This document shows, piece after piece, positions 22,736 to 34,600 of a DNA stretch of 64,000 bases. The position numbers and the translations under genes are program-made. The stretch covers positions 2,098,799 through 2,162,798 of the forward strand of contig LSRX01000008.1 of assembly GCA_001939145.1 (NCBI GenBank), in the 5' to 3' direction. The notes under the pieces were generated by a model. It had not been told where the DNA came from, searched no databases, and was given only the letters and a program-made list of their open reading frames with translations. Numbering within the stretch: position 1 is the first letter of the stretch; each line of letters opens with the position of its first letter. The stretch is from Symbiodinium microadriaticum (taxonomy: Eukaryota; Sar; Dinophyceae; Suessiales; Symbiodiniaceae).

Positions 22736-23812
22736 CGGTTCAATGGTGAAAATAACAGGAGCATGGTTCCAAATATATACATGTATGATGTGTATGTATG
22801 TGTAATGTGCATGTACCTATCTCTCTCTCTCTCTCTCACTCTCTCTCTATATATATACACACAGAATATGTGCGTCTATGTGCATGCTTATCTTTAGTTG
22901 TGTGTCTGGACTTATGATGCTTGCACGTCTCGCATTTGTATTCAACATCCATCGCAACAATGGTAAACGCAGAACTAGAGACATGACTGATAATACACAT
23001 GGCAAGTGCCACCGCGTGCCATAAGACTTACGCACAGTTACATAGGATGGAGAAGAGTAGTATTGGAAATGAACGCATGAAGGTTATGCGCAATAAACAC
23101 AGGCTGGCTAATCCTCAGAGTCAGAGATTTTATCATGCTGTGGATGATGCTGTAGGGTTTTTACGTCTCACAGGGTGTCTACACACTCACCAGGAAAGCA
23201 TCGAAAGTAAAGTAAACCGGTGAAGCCCGAAAACAGCGGAATGCCAACTCGTTTCTGTTGGGTCCTTTCCCAGGTGCTCCTACCCTGGTCCAACTGTCGT
23301 AAAGCCTACTAGAGCCCCATCGATTGATTATTCTCGGAGAACTCCAACAGTTGCCTGGGTTCTTGTGACGGGATAACATTAAGTAACAATAATTAATAGG
23401 GATCTAGTGTAAACCACAGGGTTTGATTTAAATCCCTGAACAAGAACCCAGTTGCTGCCAGGAAGATACCTGCTCCACAGGACCTCCTGAGAATGACATA
23501 CCCGCTCGACAGACTCTGTACGGTCTCATAGGTTTGGTTTTCAGGGTTTAGGGTTTAGGGTTCAGGGTTCAGGGTTTAGGGTTTAGGTTGACAGAGGGCT
23601 CTCCGACTTGTGTAATGGATTAGGTATTTAGTTACCGGGGTTGGGAAGGAGGTCGTCAGGAATAGCGGAAGGTTTAAATTTGCAACATGGGTTGAGGCTT
23701 TACACTAGTGGTAGGAATGGATTACAGCTTACGGGTGTGCGGTCGCGAGGCTCATCTGGGGCGGCGGTTTCACATCGAGGGTGCGGGTTCCGGGTGTTGC
23801 GGTATTAGAAGT

Positions 23813-23896
23813 ACCTGTATCCCCAAACCCTACAATAGTAGGTCATGACCCCATAATGATAGGGTATCGCCCCTAAACATTAGGTTTTTGGATCCC
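23813..23896. mobile_element. MITE family J copy 1
   Basis: ACCTGTATCCCCAAACCCTA and TAGGTTTTTGGATCCCCAGGT are inverted; the interior GTAGGTCATGACCCCATAAT is shared with copy 2. Confidence 0.6.
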
Positions 23897-24427
23897 CAGG
23901 TAGAGGATTTAGGATTTGGGGATTAGGGTTTAGGATTTGGAGAACTATAGGGTTTAGGATATGGGGTTTAGGATTTGGGGTTTAGGGTGTAGGATTTGGG
24001 GCTTAGGGTTAAGGATTTGGGGGTGTTTAGGATTTGGGGGTTAGGGTTTAGGATTTGGGGTGTCGGGTGTAGGATTGTTTAGGACGTATTTGTGGATTAA
24101 GGTTTATGGTACGGGGCTGGTGGTTTTAGGGCCCCGTATCCTCATGTTTGCGCAAAGTACAACATTGAATGAAGTCCTTGAGACTCTTGGGAAGCTGCGG
24201 CGGAGATGCTTGCGAGACTGTTGAAAACTATTGGTCCACGCCATGGCAAGGCCAAAGCCTCTCAGAAGTGATTCCTTTCCCATGTGGGCCCTAAACCCTA
24301 AACCCTAAACCCGTTCCTACCCGGCATAGGGAGACCATCAGCGACACAGGAACTAACTCATGAATCTCTTCTGCAATATGTGGCGGCAGGCGAACTACAT
24401 AGCAGACTGGCCACCTCAGAGACCAGA

Positions 24428-24536
24428 GACTCCAAAAACCCCCTTAATTAAGGAATGTATACCCTAAATCTTATTAGGGTTCCTACTATGATTTAAGGTA
24501 TATTCCTTAATTAAGAGGGTTTTGGAGTCTCTCGGA
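24428..24536. mobile_element. MITE family C copy 1
   Basis: Arms AGAGACTCCAAAA...CTTAATTAAGGAAT(G)TA and complement. It starts 17 bp past the stop codon of gene B. Confidence 0.75.
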
Positions 24537-24552
24537 AACCCTGGCGTCGATC

Positions 24553-27500
24553 TCACGGCTCTTGCTGGCCCCGGCCACGGCGATTTGCCCTGGGTGCGCG
24601 GCCGCGGGAGGCACGCGGGGCAGTGGCGCCGGTCTTCTTCCACTTGCAGAGGTGGCAGTGGTCGCAGTTGGCACCGTCTTTGCAGCCTTTGCCCTTGGAG
24701 GCATACCTTCAGGACGAAGAGAACCGTAAAACGGGAACTTTTGAGGGTTTAGGGTCCAGGGGTTTAGGGTCGAAAAAACCTAAAAAAGACTCATAGTAGT
24801 ATTTACATGCATATATATATATATATATAGATGTATATACATACATATACATATATATATATATAATGTTATTATATATATATACGTAAATATATATATA
24901 TATATATATCTTTACGTGTATATATATATATATATATTTATTTATCTATAGAGGGTCCTACTTTTAGGGCCAATTTTAGGGGCCATTTGGTCCCCAAGGT
25001 ACTTGCACGCAGCGCCGCAGCTGAAAGGATGGCCGCGCGAGCCGAAGGACTCACAAAGGGGATACAGCATCCCGGAAGCCTCCTCCGGTGCCTCGGGTGG
25101 TGGGTTTAGGGTTTATAGGGTTTCTGTAGGGTTTAGGGTTAGGGTTTATCGGGTTTGGGGTTTATAGGGTTTAGGGTTTACGGGGTTTAGGGTTTATAGG
25201 GTTTAGGGTTTAGGGTTTAGGTGCCTCCGGCGGTGGCAAGTTCGCATCGATCTCCTTCACCTCCTTGCGTCTACGATCTTAGGGTTTGTGATGCTTACCT
25301 TACGGACTTACAAGAAAGCGGCCTTATACCGTTATACCATGGGACCCCTATATGAAACCCCTAAAAAGACCCGTTTAAGGTCCATCTCGTCCATACCCAT
25401 AGGCCCCTAAGTAGTTCCTTTTTGGGATTACCTTTTAGGGTCCTAGAGTCCTACTTATTAAACCATGAAAAGGAACTACTTAGGAGCCTAAAAATTTGGG
25501 CCTAAGGGTTGGGGTTTGGGGTCGAGGAGCCCCTTTTAAGGTCCACTTCGTTCCATAAGGGGTTTGTCATACTACTATGGACCCCTACATGAAACCCTAA
25601 AAAGACCCTTTTAAGGTCCACGTCGTCTATAACCCTCAGGGTCCATGTACCCAAACAATATACTTTGGCCCCAACGGACCTATATAGGGACTACTTTAAG
25701 GCCAAAGTATGTACTATTTGGGTACATGGAGCCTTAGGGTAACCTTAAGGACTTACAAGAAAGCAGCGTTATACGGTTATACCACGGGACCCCATATGAA
25801 ACCCCCTAATCCCGTAAAAAGACCCTTTAAGGTCCATCTAGAAAGGGACCCCTATATGAAACCCTAAAAAGACCCTTTTAAGGTCCACTTCGTTCCGTAA
25901 GGGTTTCGGGACGAGGAGTCTCGGGTCCCTCAGCTCCTCCTCGTCGGTGATGTCGGCCCAGGCACTGCGCGGCTCCCCCCTCGCGGTGTACTGCTGCATG
26001 AAGGAGCTCAAGAACTCCTGGGTTCGAACAAAAGGAACTTATAGGGTTTAGGGTTTTGGGGTTTAGGGTTCGAGGAACTTAAGGTTTAGGGTTTAGGGTT
26101 TAGGGGCTTAGGGTTTAGGGTTTAGGGTTCGAACCAAGGAACTTAAGGTGTAGGGTTTAGGGTTTAGGGGCTTAGGGTTTGGGGTTTCGGGTTCGAACTA
26201 CGGAACGTAAGGTTTAGGGGTTTAGGGGCTTCGGGGTTTAGGGTGTAGGGTTTAGGGTTCGAACTAAGGAACTTAACCAACATAAATGTACACGCGGCTT
26301 CCTTGTATTCTCATAGCTTAACCTATGTTCTTCGCCCATTAAGCCCCAAATGCCCACACACAATCCTTGCAAGTTCTTGCATAATTAACCCTTTTCTCAA
26401 AACACTAACCCTAAACCCTAAACCCTAAACCCTTTCCAAAACACTAACCCTAAGCCCTAAACCCTAAACGCCAGCCCAGTCTCATGAGACAAGGCGGGCA
26501 TTGGCAACTGCGGCTCGGGCGAGGGCGTCTGCAAGCCTCGGTTTCAAAGACCCTAAGAGACACGGCTTAGGGTTTCGGGTTTCGGGTTCAGGGTTTAGGG
26601 TTTAGGGTTCAGGGTTTAGGACCCTAGATCCGTAAATTCAAAAATCCCTGAACCGAAAGCTGAACAGGGAAACCCTGAAGCCTCTTGAACAAGAAAAGGG
26701 GTTATCAACCCACCCTAAACCCTGAAGCCCTCAGCGGAATTAAGTTTTTAGCCCTGAACCCCCATGCAACCGTAAATCCCAAAAACCAAAACCCCGAAAA
26801 GCCCCGTGGAAACGCAAGGCAAAACAAAGAAACCCCTTTTAAAGCAAAAGGGGAACCCCGTAACTCCCAGTCAGAAACGAGCGCAGGAGGATTGCTAGAA
26901 AGACAAAACCTTCAACCGTAAACCCTACAAACTCAAAACTCCAAACTCCTGTAACATAAACCGCACGCCCACAATCCCACACAGCAGCCCCAACAAATTG
27001 CAAACTGGCTGTACACCCTACACCCCAACACCGGAAAAAAAAAGGCAAAAAGGCATGAAACTCATGAAACCATCCTCTCAACCTGAACCTCCCCCTAAAC
27101 CCCCAAAGAAACGCTGGCGGAAGGCTGAGAAGCCTTAACGTCCCCCAAACCCCCTGGTCGGTGATGTTCTTCCTACTCTGCGCCCGAAAAGCCCCAAAAC
27201 CCCAAAATCCGTAAGCCCCCAAAACCCTACAGACCCTAACAACTCAGCCCCAAAATCCTAAACCCTCCAGGCTATTATGACAAAACCCTAAACCCTACCT
27301 GTAACCCCAAACCCCTACAAAATAGTAGGTTATGACCCCTTAATCATAGGGTCTAATACTTAAACAGGTAGGTTTTTTGGATTCACAGGTAAACCCTAAA
27401 CCTCATGGACATTGCCTCTCATTGTTCGCGTTGAACCTCCGGCCCCAGCCCAAACTCAGCCCCGTCCCCCATCCGACAAGTTCAAGATCAGGTTCCGCCA

Positions 27501-29336
27501 GCCCCAGCCCGGCAGGATTTTTCGGTTTAGGGCTTAGGGCTTCGGGTTTAGAGTTTCGGGATTCGGGTTTAGGGTCTAAAGGGAGCCGCCCCAAATTCAA
27601 CACCAGGTTCCAAAAACTACAAAACTCGGCCAAACACGTTTCGATCAAAACTAGCGCGCCCAAACCCTTAACGATTTCTACAGCAGAAGTCCTAAATACT
27701 AAACCCCAAATCCTAAACCCTAAATCCCAAATCAGCTAAACTCTACTACCCTAAACCCTAAACCCTGAATCCTAAACCCAAAGTTCTGCGTCTGAAAGGC
27801 GAAGCCAAGGCTGCTGACCCGAGCTCGGGGAGCGATCCTTCTCTTTGGCAGACCTGGGCTGTTCTTGGGGTTTAGGGGCTTAGGGTTTAGGGGTTTAGGG
27901 GTTTAGGGTTTAGTAGAGTTTAGGGTTTAGGAGTTTAAGGTTTAGTAGAGTTTAGGTTTTGGGTTTTGGAGTTTAGAGGTGTATGGTTTGGGGTTTAGGG
28001 ACTTGTGCGGGTTCTTAAATTCATAGAATGAGGGTTCTATGAGGGCTAGAATAACCCTTAGCATCAAAATAGCCCAAAAGCCATACATAATAGGGCCTTT
28101 GGGCCCAAAAGCCTTAAACTATGAGTCCTTCGATGCTAAGGGTAAGCCTTAAACCTAAGCCTTTTGAGGAACCCAGGGGGCTGGCGGCCGCGGCCACGGT
28201 CACAGCGAGGAGTGGGCTGTTGCTCCTCGCTGAGTTTCGGAGGTGACAAAGGGAGTTTAGGGATTTTAGGGTTTAGGAGTTTAGGGATTGGGGTTTAGGG
28301 TTGAGGAGATTTAGGGATTAGGGCTTAGAATCAAGGATGTATTGGTTTAGCAGTGGTTTAAGGGGTAGTTTCCCTCACAAGAGGAGTTTAGGGATGAGGG
28401 CTTAGATCGGGATGTATTGGTTTAGCAGTGGTTTCAGCTTCGGGGTCGAGGGTTTCGGGTGTAAGCGGTGTAAGGTCTAGGGCTCAGTGCTTTTTTTTTT
28501 TAGGTTTAGGGTTTAGGATTTAAATGCGTGTATACTTCCAGATGTGACTATACGGTAATGCATGCAAATATGATATATCTAGTCCATCTGTCTACGTAAG
28601 TATATATACAAATATTTATGTACAGTTATTAATATCTAACTATTAACATATAGTCTTGAAAGACTGTAAGCTACTGAGTGCACCTCCTCGATGAACTCCG
28701 TGTAGGCCGCGCACTTTGGAAGGCCCGTGCGCGTCGGAGAGGGATCCGGTGTGCGCCAGCCACGCTGCAGGGACGGCAATCCACGCTCCTGGACTGCTCT
28801 TGTTCCCGAAACCCTAAAACCTAAACCCTAAAACCCTAAACCCTAAAACCCTAAAACCCTAAAACCCTAAACCCTGAACACTAAAACCCTAAATCTTAAA
28901 CCCTAAACCCCTAAACCAGATCTAGTCTAAGGTTACGGCCCTGAAACATCTTCGTGGCCCTCGCCCTCCAACTTCCGTGTTAGCATATCGTTCTAGGGAT
29001 CTCTCTTCTTAAAAAGTTCAAACTTTTTAGGATAGACATAATATATAAGGCCAAAAAATTTAAAGGTTTCTCATTGGCTATCTAAGCGATATATACCCTA
29101 GACGCCAAACCTATACTATACAAAAAATTCAGACTTCAGTAGCCCCTAAACCCTAAATCCTAGCAGAACTACCCTGAACCCTAAACCCTAAACCCTAAAA
29201 AAATCAGACTTCCCTAAACCCTAAACCCTATACTATACAAAAAGAAAAGACTTCAGTAGCGGCCTAGGCTCCATCAAGCCAAAGACGAGCTTCATGTTCG
29301 GCAAGTTGGCGCTCTCCGGCTCGGAGGGAGTCTGGC
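24553..29336 (-). CDS. Gene B: nine-exon Cys-His (CxxCHLC) protein, paralog of gene A
   Basis: Exons: 29336-29272 (QTPSEPESANLPNMKLVF), 28788-28675 (ERGLPSLQRGWRTPDPSP, then CAAYTEFIEEVHS), 28225-28173 (EQQPTPRCDRGRGRQPP), 27853-27778 (SAKEKDRSPSSGQQPW), 26528-26472 (TPSPEPQLPMPALSHE), 26017-25937 (EFLSSFMQQYTARGEPRSAW, then ADITDEE), 25263-25225 (EVKEIDANLPPPE), 25091-25003 (SGMLYPLCESFGSRG, then HPFSCGAACK) and 24706-24553 (YASKGKGCKDGANCDHCHLC, then a basic tail and TGA). All eight junctions keep frame. Donors are GA after 29272, GC after 26472 and 25225, GTTTAGG after 27778, and GT elsewhere except after 25937, which is either GA or uncertain. Cys and His residues in the last two exons suggest zinc binding. 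The first coding exon upstream of 29336 was not found. Confidence 0.8.
25396..25509. mobile_element. MITE family A copy 3
   Basis: The left arm is intact; the right arm is degraded after GGAACTACTTAGGAGCCTA. It lies between exons 6 and 7 of gene B. Confidence 0.65.
25634..25737. mobile_element. MITE family D copy 2
   Basis: Arms CTCAGGGTCCATGTACCCAA and TTGGGTACATGGAGCCTTAG, with ATACTTTGGCC / GGCCAAAGTAT inside. It lies in a gene B intron. Confidence 0.75.
27297..27388. mobile_element. MITE family J copy 2
   Basis: ACCTGTAACCCCAAACCCCTAC and GTAGGTTTTTTGGATTCACAGGT are inverted around GTAGGTTATGACCCCTTAAT. Confidence 0.6.
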
Positions 29337-29803
29337 CTAGGGGCTCCCATGTGAGTATGGTTTATAGAAATTGTATAGGGTTTGGGTCCCAGGTTTTGAG
29401 CGAAAGTTTTGACCGAAAGTTTTGAGCGGGTTTGGGCTTTTGCTTTCGACATTGGTTTTGGCTGGGAAGGGGAGGGTGTGTTGGCTGGTGCGTGCCCACG
29501 CGTGCGATGTCGCATCCTTACAGTGCTGCAGACCCATCAGGAGGAAAGCTGTTTAGGGGCCATGCCTGGGGGCGAGGGGGGGTAGACTTCACAGTGCGTT
29601 CCTTCATTCAATTTTTTTCGTCAGCATCATACCACAATTCAAAGCAGGACCTGCGCTGTCACGGTATACAATTTCTATTTATCCTGTCTTGAGGGTCTAG
29701 GGTTTTAGGGTTTAGGGGGACTCGCTTTTTTTGGTATTGGGTAGTCTTTTGAAAGCAACCGAAGACCACAAAAAAAGGATCAAAAAGGTGCCCACAGGGT
29801 AAC

Positions 29804-30324
29804 CTAGTTGCAGCCCTCGTCGGTGGTGGAGTCGATGTCGACCATGGATCCCATAGGAGTCTTGGCCATAAACCTGGATTTCTGTTAAGTTTTGGGGTTC
29901 ACGGAAACCCTAAACCCCCAAACCTAAATCATAAACCCTAAGGGTTCAGGAACTGAGGTTATCATTATCGGTTTTGGAAAGGGGTGATTCTAGAAGTGTT
30001 AGAAGATTAGTGAGGCTCAGGGTGTGACGGATTTCAACGAACGTCCTTGAAGATACCATCATCTGGAAGCCTATGCCACGTTATATCCATAGCATGGTGG
30101 GTTTAGGGTTAGTTTTAAGTTCCTTGCCATGGAAAAGCCCAGCAGCTCCGGCATGACGTGCATACCCTCAGGGGTCTGCTCGCGGGAAAAGGACATGGTC
30201 TGAAGGCAATCGATATCAAGCTATCGAGGTCTCGCTTGCCTGATGCGAATTGAGCCTTGCCCGGCGGCAGAAGGTTTAACCCGAAACTCTGGCATGGAGG
30301 CAGTGAGACTGTTGTGGCCCGGGA
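29804..30324 (-). CDS. 3' end of a small unidentified gene, three exons
   Basis: Exons 30324-30281 (PGHNSLTASMPEFR, acceptor CTTGCAG, donor GTTAAA), 30175-30123 (TPEGMHVMPELLGFSMA, acceptor with a CCTTTTCCC tract, GA donor in AG|GAAC) and 29873-29804 (FMAKTPMGSMVDIDSTTDEG, then CN and TAG) join in frame throughout. Third codon positions are mostly G or C. I do not recognise the family. The gene lies between the start of gene B and the stop of the P1 gene, all on the same strand, which fits the co-directional gene arrays known from dinoflagellates. Confidence 0.6.
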
Positions 30325-31632
30325 CTGCAAGATTGAAGCACCCGTACTTGGGGAACTTGTAAATGAGTTCTCTCTCTCGTCTTCTTAGTACTGATGATTC
30401 ATCTGAGGCATACTCCCTCCCTTGATTAAGGCCCTCAGCCCTTAACATCCCTTAACCTGTGCAGGGCTCTGAGGGCCTTGAATACACGCAAAGAGAGGCG
30501 AATTGATGTTCAACACGTGGCGATGCAGAGAACAGGGCACGCTACCTAATTGTTCTATCATGAAGGATCCTTCTACTTAGTGTAGGGTGTAGAGTCTATA
30601 CCGGGACCCCTTGTTTGTCTCCCATAGGATAAATGACATGCAGTTGAAGGCGATGCCCTAAAAAAACCCAGCATTACCAGGACCCTCCAAGTACCCTCAA
30701 CTTGGGGTATATGGTCCCAAATTAAGGGCATTTAGGGTCTGTTAGAGGGTAGATGGAGGGTCTAGGTATGGTCCAGAAAACGAAGGACTCAACTCGGGGA
30801 GACTCCTGGGGATGCCATGGACACAACAGCAAAATCCTACCCTTACTTCAAGAACCAACCTGCCGACCCTTGTCCAACCCTTATGAGATGAAAAGGTGAA
30901 ACCAAATAATACAGAACCCCGTAGCCTAAACGACCTAAAACTCTCAACCCCAAAACCCTAAACCTTGCATAACAACACCGTCGATGGATTTTTTCCTGCG
31001 ATCGAGAGCTGCTTTGCACGCCACCGGGGTCAGCCTGGAGAAAGGTACGAGAAAATTTCTCAGTCTACCCAAAACTACCGTAACCAGGCCCTCGTGATGA
31101 TTCTAAACCGAAATGCAGCCTAACCCCACAGCCCTAAATCCAAAACCGTAAGCTTATACGGGACCGATACGGACCCGAAAGTCGGTTTTGGGTTCAGCGG
31201 CTTAGAGAGCGGGTCGAAGGTTTCGCGTCTAGGGTTAGGGTTTATTTTTGTTCGATACTTGTAGGATTTATAGGGAGTAGGGTTTAGGGTTTGGTTTAAA
31301 TTATTATTTTGATAGGGTTTAGGGTTTAGGGTTTAAGGTTACCAAAATCCCTGCAGAAGCCTGTGAAACCTAAAGAGCCCTGCAACATCTTACAAAGCCG
31401 CATGAAACCGGATGAGGCCCCGTACAAAGCTCCTGGTCCTGGTCCCTCCTGGTCCTGGTCCCTCATTTAGGGTTTAGGGTTTGGGGGTTTAGGGTTTAGG
31501 GGTTTAGGGTTTAGGGGTTTAGGGGTTTAGGGGTTTAGGGGTTTAGGGTTTAGGGCTTAGGGTTTAGGGTTTAGGGTTTAGGGTTTAGGGTTTCCCTAAA
31601 CCCTAAACCCTAAAAACCGTTGAACCGTCGCC

Positions 31633-34600
31633 TCATCCGAAAAGGTCGAAGTCCATCTCTTCCTCTTCTTCCTCCTCTTCCACCTGAGGAGGTCAACAGC
31701 TCTGTTAAGGGACAGTTTTAGGGTTTAGGGTTCAGGGTACTGAGGTCAGATTCAGGCTTCAGGGTTTAGTCCAACTACTTACTGCTTTCAGGTCTTAGTG
31801 TCGAAGTCGGGGATCACATCCTACTAGTTCCCAGACCCCCGGAAGGATCTAGAAAGTAGATCCCCTAATTTGGGACCCAAACTACTAAAGGGTACTTTAC
31901 AAAAACCCCTAGGGGATCTACTCTTTGGATCCTCCCGGGGGTCTTGGTTGGGGCTTACGGGGATCCTTCTTACTTCCATGCCAAGACCTGGATTGTAGGC
32001 TAGCTTTCGGGGTTTAGGGTTTTAGGGCTTTAGGGTTTTAGGGTTTTAGGGTTTTAGGGCTTAGGGTTTTAGGGCTTTAGGGCTTTAGGGTTTAGGGTTT
32101 AGGTCCGGTTTCGGTTTAGTGCTTTAGGGTTTTAGGCTTGCTTTCTTAGTTACTATAGGGTCCGACTGCCCAGGAAAGGGTACTACAATCCAGTGCGTAG
32201 TCAATATCGCGTGAGACGGGATTTACTCACATGCTTTGTCTAGATACACTCAAGGTAAAACAGGTTTGCATACATGGTTTATCGAAGGGGGGGCTTGGCA
32301 AGGAGGGGCCAACATGAAACCTTGCACTTTCTAGTATGATGGAAGACCCCGAGGAAGGAACCCGACTTTTTCAAAGTCGTCAGGTGCACCATCGATAAAC
32401 ATGCGACAGCCTAACCTAGAGGAGCAAACTTGACATATCTTGACATGGAAGTTTTGCAAAGCAGCAAGCATGGGGGGTATTTCTCAAAGACTGTCCTGGC
32501 TCATCAAGCATTTCAACTTGAGTCAACCCTAAGCCCCAAACCCTAAACCCCTAAATCTTAAACCCCCAAACCCTGAACCCCTAAACCCCCAAACCCCCAA
32601 ACCCTAAGCCCCGAAACCCTAAACACCCAAACCCTAAACCCCTAAACCCCGAAACCCCGAAACCCCTAAACCCCTAACCCTAAACCCTTAGACCCCTAAC
32701 CGTCTGTGCTGGTAGGCCAAAACCTTTCAGCCTGCAATCCGAAACTCCAAGTGCGAAGCTGCCTTTCAATGAGCGTCTTTGCATGCGCCGCGGCCACGGT
32801 TTAGGGTTTAGGGTTTTAGGGTTTACGGTTTAGGGTTTAGGGCTTAGGGTTTAGAAACGAGTGCACCGATTTGGTCCGAACAGCTACCAAGAAGTGTGAA
32901 GCTGGAGAGTTGGAGGATTGGTCGATGTTGCGGTGTTGAGCTCTACAGATCCAAAACCCTAAATCCTAAATCTCAAACCCCAGACCCTAAATTCTAAATC
33001 CCAAATCCGGAAATGATTCGGCAAGAACGCCCTCATTACGCGTAGGCTCCATAGCAGTTCCTTCTTGGGGTTACCTTATACGATCCTAGATATAAACCAC
33101 AAAAAGGAACTACTATGGAGCCTATGGGTATAGAACTCCTATATTACAACTGGGGGGCTTCTTCAGGGTTTGGGCTCTGGTTTATAGAGTCTGGAGGACC
33201 TCCTGTTTCAAATCGGTTACGGGGGGAGTCTGGAAATTGGGGAGCACGGAGTTTGTTGAGTGTAACAGGGGAGGGGAGGGAGGGGGTCCTGAATTTCGGA
33301 GCTGTCATCTGGACCCCCGAAAGGCCTTCTTCTCTTCCTTCTTCTCGGCCGGCGCATCGCCGCCACCCCCTCCGCCCTGCGAATGGTTGTGAAAGTTGTT
33401 GTTGATGCTGCTGTTGTTGTTGTTGCTGTGGCTGTTCCTGTTCCTGCTCCTGTTCCTGTTTATGTTGCTGCTGCCGCTGCCGCCGCCGCTGCTGCTGATC
33501 CTGCTCTTGCTGCTGCTCTTGCTGCTGCTCTTGCTGTTGCTCTTGCTGTTGTAATTGTTGTTGTTGCTGTGGTTGTCGTCGTCGTGCCTTTAACCGACTT
33601 GTACTGTTGTTGCTACCCCCGCTACTGACGAGTCTTGCAACGTTTTGCCAAAAAAGAACCATCACGACGACTGTTGCCAAAGTCCGGCTTGATGCAAGCA
33701 GCGGCTGCAAGTGTCCAACCCTAAACCCAAAACCCAAAACCCTCCGGTTATACTTGGGGTTTAGGGTTGAGGGGTTTAGGGTTTGGGATTTACGGTTTAG
33801 GGCTGCAAGTGCCCTAAGTAGGCGTATCCTGATGATCACCTTGCATATATCCTGTCTTACAAAGCCCCATGAGCTTTTAACTTGTAAGCCTTAAGGGCTT
33901 TAAAATGCTAGTACAATAGTCCCCACTTCAGCAAGCAGGCCTAGTGATCCCCATTCAGGGTTCAGTTTTAGGGCGCAGCCACGAACGCTTAAACGGCCCT
34001 GTACCACACATGTATGATAGTATGATGTGAAGAAAGGAGCACTTCCAGCATAAGTACACAGCCACTACAAGGCTCGCATTTGGATGTTGGGAGTCTGGGA
34101 TTTAAGCCACCGAGCCATGTGCTTGGCAGCTCAGTTGTACTGGACTGTGAAACGAGATGAGGTAGCCCTAACCCCCCAGGTACCTACTATATAGGGCACT
34201 AGAGCCCCTAGAACCCTATATAGTGGGTACCTGGGGGGTTAGGGTAGGTCGAGCAAGGTGATTCCTACACCAAACCGCCGGGCGTGAAGGCTTAGGGGCG
34301 GCTGGTATGAACCCCAAACCCTCAAACCAGGCGGAGGTTTTTTGTTTTGAAGAAAAGCAAGGGCCCCACCATAAACCCTATACCCTAAACGGCCCTATAC
34401 CAAACCCGTACAGCCTAAACCGTGGTTCTCAGCCCGCAACGCCACCGCCGACCATGGCCGCACCGCCACCGCCACCACCGCCAAACTTCAGCATCGAGTC
34501 CTCAGCTGATTCTAAGAGGGTGCGCAGTATTATAGATGCTTTACCGGGTTTTGAAGAGCTTTTATGAGTGTTTATGACGTTTTAAGGGTCGCAGAGGGTT

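Larger units (their letters stand above)
17680..24427. other. Gene-poor stretch
   Basis: No phase-linked exon chain was found. Telomere-type repeats are sparser between 18780 and 23500. Contents include one candidate exon (18831-18918), MITEs G and J, the CAT microsatellite and a TTTAGGATTTGGGG repeat at 23900-24080. Several minus-strand terminal-looking frames (near 18145, 18997, 19339, 19775) are too dense and AT-rich to be credible as separate genes. Confidence 0.6.
25303..25912. repeat. Tandem-like repeat in gene B intron 6
   Basis: A unit ACCCCTATATGAAACCC(CTAA)AAAGACCC...TTAAGGTCCA, often preceded by GGACTTACAAGAAAGC, recurs four times (about 25303, 25532, 25741, 25843), separated by MITEs A and D. 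Confidence 0.65.

Noticed and set aside
33144..33839. 231-codon Gln-rich minus ORF
   Set aside because: It is CTG-triplet expansion flanked by TTTAGGG repeats inside the last P1 intron.
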